This document shows, piece after piece, positions 8,721 through 11,735 of a stretch of 11,735 bases of DNA. Below the pieces are notes generated by a model that saw only the letters and a program-made list of their open reading frames with translations, had not been told where the DNA came from and did not search any database. The stretch's first letter is position 1. Each line of letters begins with the position of its first letter. A program made the position numbers and the translations under genes. Source of the stretch: Physocladia obscura (Eukaryota > Chytridiomycota > Chytridiomycetes > Chytridiales > Chytriomycetaceae); NCBI GenBank assembly GCA_027596945.1, contig JADGJH010000455.1, positions 1 to 11,735 of the forward strand. Direction: 5' to 3'.

Positions 8721-8832
8721 AGGAAAAAGTTCCTTGTGGAAGGGATTAAATAAAATGATAAACAATATAATTATGAAAAATGCCAGAAAAGTAAAACGGA
8801 ACACGCCACAAAAAAAAACTCCCTTGCCTCCA
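8721..8832. other. 112-bp convergent intergenic region
   Basis: This separates the stop codons of RLP24 (+) and the Skt5-like gene (minus). Both 3' untranslated regions must end here or overlap. I see a plus-strand poly(A) signal but no clear AATAAA for the minus strand. Confidence 0.6.
8749..8754 (+). terminator. AATAAA polyadenylation signal of RLP24
   Basis: A canonical AATAAA begins 29 bases after the RLP24 stop codon, within the convergent intergenic region. Confidence 0.6.
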
Positions 8833-11732
8833 CTACATGACGATACATTTATGCCCCCCATCCAACTCTTCATCAACGTCCGTATGCCGTCCAACAACTT
8901 TACTCTTTAAGGCATCGATCCCAGACGCAACGCCCTTCATGACACCAGCTCCGGTAGCGATAGCAGTTCCCCGTTCCCGCTTTGCCAGGGCCGCCACCTC
9001 TGCCGCCTCAAGCTTCTGAAACGCTTTCCAATCAATCTGAATCCCCATAGCCTCAATCTTAGCCAAAGCCTTCTGATCACCAGCGAGCGCTGCCTTCTTG
9101 TACCACATGAATGCACGCTTTTCATCCGGCTTACCCCGGCTGCTTGATGAAGACGGCGCGATTCCGTGTTCGGCGAAATATCCCATTGCGTACAGTGCGC
9201 GTGGTAAACCGCATTCGGCGGCGAGACTGACCCATCGGATTGCTTCGGAAACGGACCGGTCTAGGTGAAGCCCTGTTGCTTCGTCGTGCATGCCAGTCAA
9301 ATAAATTCCTCCAAGTTCAAACATTCCCTGGTTGGTTCGTGGGTTTGTTGATTTTGTTAAAGTGAGTGAGTTTTTGTGGCAACAGCTGGTTTTTTTTTTT
9401 TTTTTTTTTTAAGTATACCTCTGGATTGCCACTTTCGGCAGCAAGAGAGTAAAAGTACACGCTCTTTCCAGCGTCTTTTTTAACGCCATATAATCCGTCT
9501 CCGTATATTTCTCCAAGCTTCACTTGGCATCCAGCATGACCGAGTGCCGCACCACGGTTGAGAAGCTCGACCATATATTCGTAGTCGGGGTAAACGAGAG
9601 CGGGAACGCCAACTTCGTGCATAATGGCAAACTCGTATATTGCATGGGGGTATGTTTTTGTAGCATACTTTGTTGCAAGACGGATCCATTTGACAGCGTT
9701 GCGGTTATTGATTGGCATGCCAAGGCTGCCGTTCCGAAGAGCAGTTCCGAGACGAAACATGGCGCCAGGATGATTTCTAAGGGAACACATCAATAAATAA
9801 ATATATAAATAAACACAACGCTAACCTTAGAGCAGCCTTCTTGTAATTATGCACGGCTCTTTTAAAATCAACTGAAGTTCCAAGTCCCTTTTCCAAACAC
9901 AAGGCAACATTAAACACACCGTCAACATCACCCCTTTTTGCGGAACTCTCATATAACACAAACGCATGTGCATAGTCAGGTTTCCACTCAGTGTCCATAT
10001 CGTCATACCCAGGAACACCTTGCACATACAAATTGGCAAGCATAACTTGAGCCTGGCCGACAGCTGGAATTGTCATGCTCTGAAATCCAGCAACGCTTTC
10101 GAGGACATTTACGCAAAGCTCACGTAATGATTTTTGGTCGGCCGGATATGATGGGAGTTTTTGAATCAGCGGAAGAATGTCACGGACGGCAGATATCGCA
10201 TTGGATGGATCTGTCCGAGGGTGTTGGATCGCAGGTACTAGGGTTGCGTAAATATGGCTTCGTGCTTGATTTTCCGGCGAGATCGTTGGTTCGTTTTCGG
10301 TGGCCGCGATAGTAGTGGCTCCAGCGGTAGTTGGGTTGATATTTGGCGCCTTTTTTAACGGATTATTATTGTTATTGCTGTTGCTATTACTTTGGTTTCG
10401 ATCGACGACTTCTTCCTCATCATCTGAAAATTCTGAAATGAGATCTTGAGCAGATGTAATGTCGTTGGTATCGGTAATTGTTGCTGTTCGCGTCGTTTCG
10501 ACAGTCGGTTTCGCGTGGCCAGCGCGTCTGAACAAAAAAGCAGTGTCGATTTCTGCCTCTGTTGCGCAGAAAAGAAGTTCATTGCGCATTCTATTCGCTT
10601 CTTCGCTATCTTCGCTACTATTGGTACTACTGCTTGTATCGCTGGTATCGGTTTGCAAAGTATCAGTATTATTGTTGATTTGTTCGGCATCAGGCTTATG
10701 CTGGTTGATCGGATCAGTGGATGAAATTCGGGCCAAATTTAGCAAGCGTTCGCGTACGCGGTCCATTGCAGAATCAGAGTCGTCATCGTCAACGTCGGAT
10801 GTATGGGCAGCACCTGCAGCCGCAAAGTGGAGATTGGAAAGAGAGTCGTTTGAAGAGTTGCTGCTGCTGTCACTGTCGCTTGTTGGCTGGGATTCGCGCA
10901 GATGGACAGCGTGTTGAAGTGAAACTGCGTTTGGAATGATTGTCTTCGATGGTGTTATTGTATTTGGGAGTGTTGGGGCTGGCTTCAGATAGACGATGGA
11001 GGTAGGATCGTGGCCGACGGGCGCAACCCAGGAGGTATGGCTGTTGCTGTAATCACCCTTACGTTTGGCGCGTGCTTCGGCTTTGCGTTCGCGGCGGCGC
11101 TCTTCGGACGACTTGCGGACGGCTCGTTGTTGGCGACGGCGGTGTCCAGGCTGCACGTCCCCTGCGGCATCTACTTTGGCGTCGCCTTCGTCACTACCGT
11201 CGTTGTCGCCGTCATCTTCGCCATCCGGAAACGCGAGTGCTGTCGGCAGGGGCGTGTCGCGTACCCACGCTGCAACTTTGCTGAAACTGCTTGGCACCGT
11301 GTCCACCTCGGCCACCCTAGCCACTGCCCCACTACCCTCAACAGCCATTAAGTTTCCCCCAATTGGCATTGCCACTACCATCGGTGCCATCGGCGCCATC
11401 ATCGGGTTCGGATTCGACGGAACATACCCACCAGCAGTGGCACCGTAACCAGGAACGTAATTACTACCACCTGTCCCGTATCCATATCCATATCCATACC
11501 CGTACCCATATCTTTGTGCATATCCGTGTCCGTTCATGTTCATGTTCATGTTCGCGTTTGTGTTCCCATTGTTTGTGTTCGCACCGTCTTTGAATGAAGA
11601 GGACGCTGTCGATTCTGATGACGATTCAGAGGACGATTCGGAACTATCGTATTGTTGCTTCTTCTTTTGCTTTCGCTTTTGATTCTGCCGTCGATTTTGT
11701 CGTTGTACTTGTTGTGGTTGGAATGGTTGCAT
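8833..11732 (-). CDS. SKT5: Skt5/Chs4-like chitin synthase activator: Sel1 repeats with C-terminal CaaX box
   Basis: Exons in reading order are 11732-9826, 9776-9419 and 9327-8833 (919 aa); introns are 49 and 91 nt. Yeast Skt5/Chs4 activates chitin synthase III at the plasma membrane and bud neck through Sel1 repeats and is prenylated. Here the first 500 or so residues are low-complexity: a Lys/Arg/Gln-rich start, Ser/Glu runs, an Asn-Met repeat, a Tyr-Gly repeat and Ser/Thr/Asp-rich stretches. About seven Sel1-like repeats span roughly 560-860, for example KAALRNHPGAMFRLGTALRN, SLAAESGNPEGMFELGGIYL and YKKAALAGDQKALAKIEAMG. The protein ends CIVM, a CaaX box suited to farnesylation, as in yeast Skt5. 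The start ATG lies three bases from the window end in a good context (AAAATG), but an earlier start outside the window cannot be excluded. Sel1 repeats alone are not specific; the CaaX end makes the Skt5 assignment likely. Confidence 0.85.
9390..9410. repeat. 21-base poly-T run (poly-A in the second Skt5 intron)
   Basis: Twenty-one consecutive T residues on the plus strand form a poly-A run seven bases inside the donor end of the second intron of the Skt5-like gene. Such a run is prone to slippage and sequencing error, but it lies in the intron and does not affect the coding frame. Confidence 0.9.
11475..11510. repeat. Hexanucleotide tandem repeat encoding (Tyr-Gly)6
   Basis: Six head-to-tail hexamers of the form YCCRTA (CCCGTA, TCCATA x3, CCCGTA, CCCATA) are read on the minus strand as six Tyr-Gly units in the N-terminal region of the Skt5-like protein. 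The third-base variation keeps the dipeptide unchanged, which suggests selection on the peptide or age of the repeat. Confidence 0.9.
11532..11553. repeat. GTTCAT tandem repeat encoding Met-Asn units
   Basis: Three and two-thirds copies of the hexamer GTTCAT on the plus strand encode Met-Asn dipeptides on the minus strand, just upstream of the Tyr-Gly repeat. The copies are identical, suggesting a recent expansion. Confidence 0.85.
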
Positions 11733-11735
11733 TTT

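Noticed and set aside
11010..11351. 113-codon plus-strand frame with hydrophobic, membrane-like stretches
   Set aside because: It is antisense to the low-complexity N-terminal coding region of the Skt5-like gene, where biased codons create long open frames on the other strand.
1..11735. tRNA, rRNA, CRISPR, transposon ends or mobile-element genes
   Set aside because: I looked for B-box-like motifs, regularly spaced repeats, reverse transcriptase or transposase motifs and terminal inverted repeats, and found none that hold up.

Overview
The window looks like nuclear DNA of a eukaryote with short introns, most likely an early-diverging (chytrid-like) fungus. Eighteen introns can be placed by reading frame and family homology, and they run from 47 to 91 nt. 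The strongest taxonomic hint is the minus-strand gene. It encodes a Sel1-repeat protein ending in a CaaX box (CIVM), the layout of the fungal chitin-synthase activator Skt5/Chs4. The other genes (ASH2, RLP24, a PTS1 acyl-CoA synthetase) are widespread in eukaryotes. The fungal assignment is an inference.

Layout. Bases 1-1620 are AT-rich and very poor in CpG (I count 7), unlike everything to the right. They contain no recognisable gene, only a speculative chain of exon-like segments. Bases 1761-3866 (+) encode a six-exon, 604-aa acyl-CoA synthetase ending in SKL. Only 47 bp later, 3914-7257 (+) encodes an 11-exon, 915-aa ASH2-type subunit of a COMPASS/MLL H3K4 methyltransferase complex, with a Gln/Asn-rich N-terminus, a complete PHD finger and a SPRY domain. 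The stretch 7258-8158 is mostly intergenic but may hold a small spliced gene. Bases 8159-8720 (+) encode RLP24, a 60S ribosome biogenesis factor. It converges on the Skt5-like gene (8833-11732, minus, three exons, 919 aa), whose start codon lies three bases from the window edge.

The genes do not form a pathway: peroxisomal fatty-acid activation, chromatin, ribosome assembly and cell-wall synthesis sit side by side, as is usual in compact eukaryotic genomes. I found no defence system, mobile element, CRISPR array or tRNA. The points most worth a second look are the abrupt CpG boundary near 1620 (possible contig chimera or methylated segment), the very tight acyl-CoA synthetase/ASH2 junction, and the possible small gene around 7532-8047.
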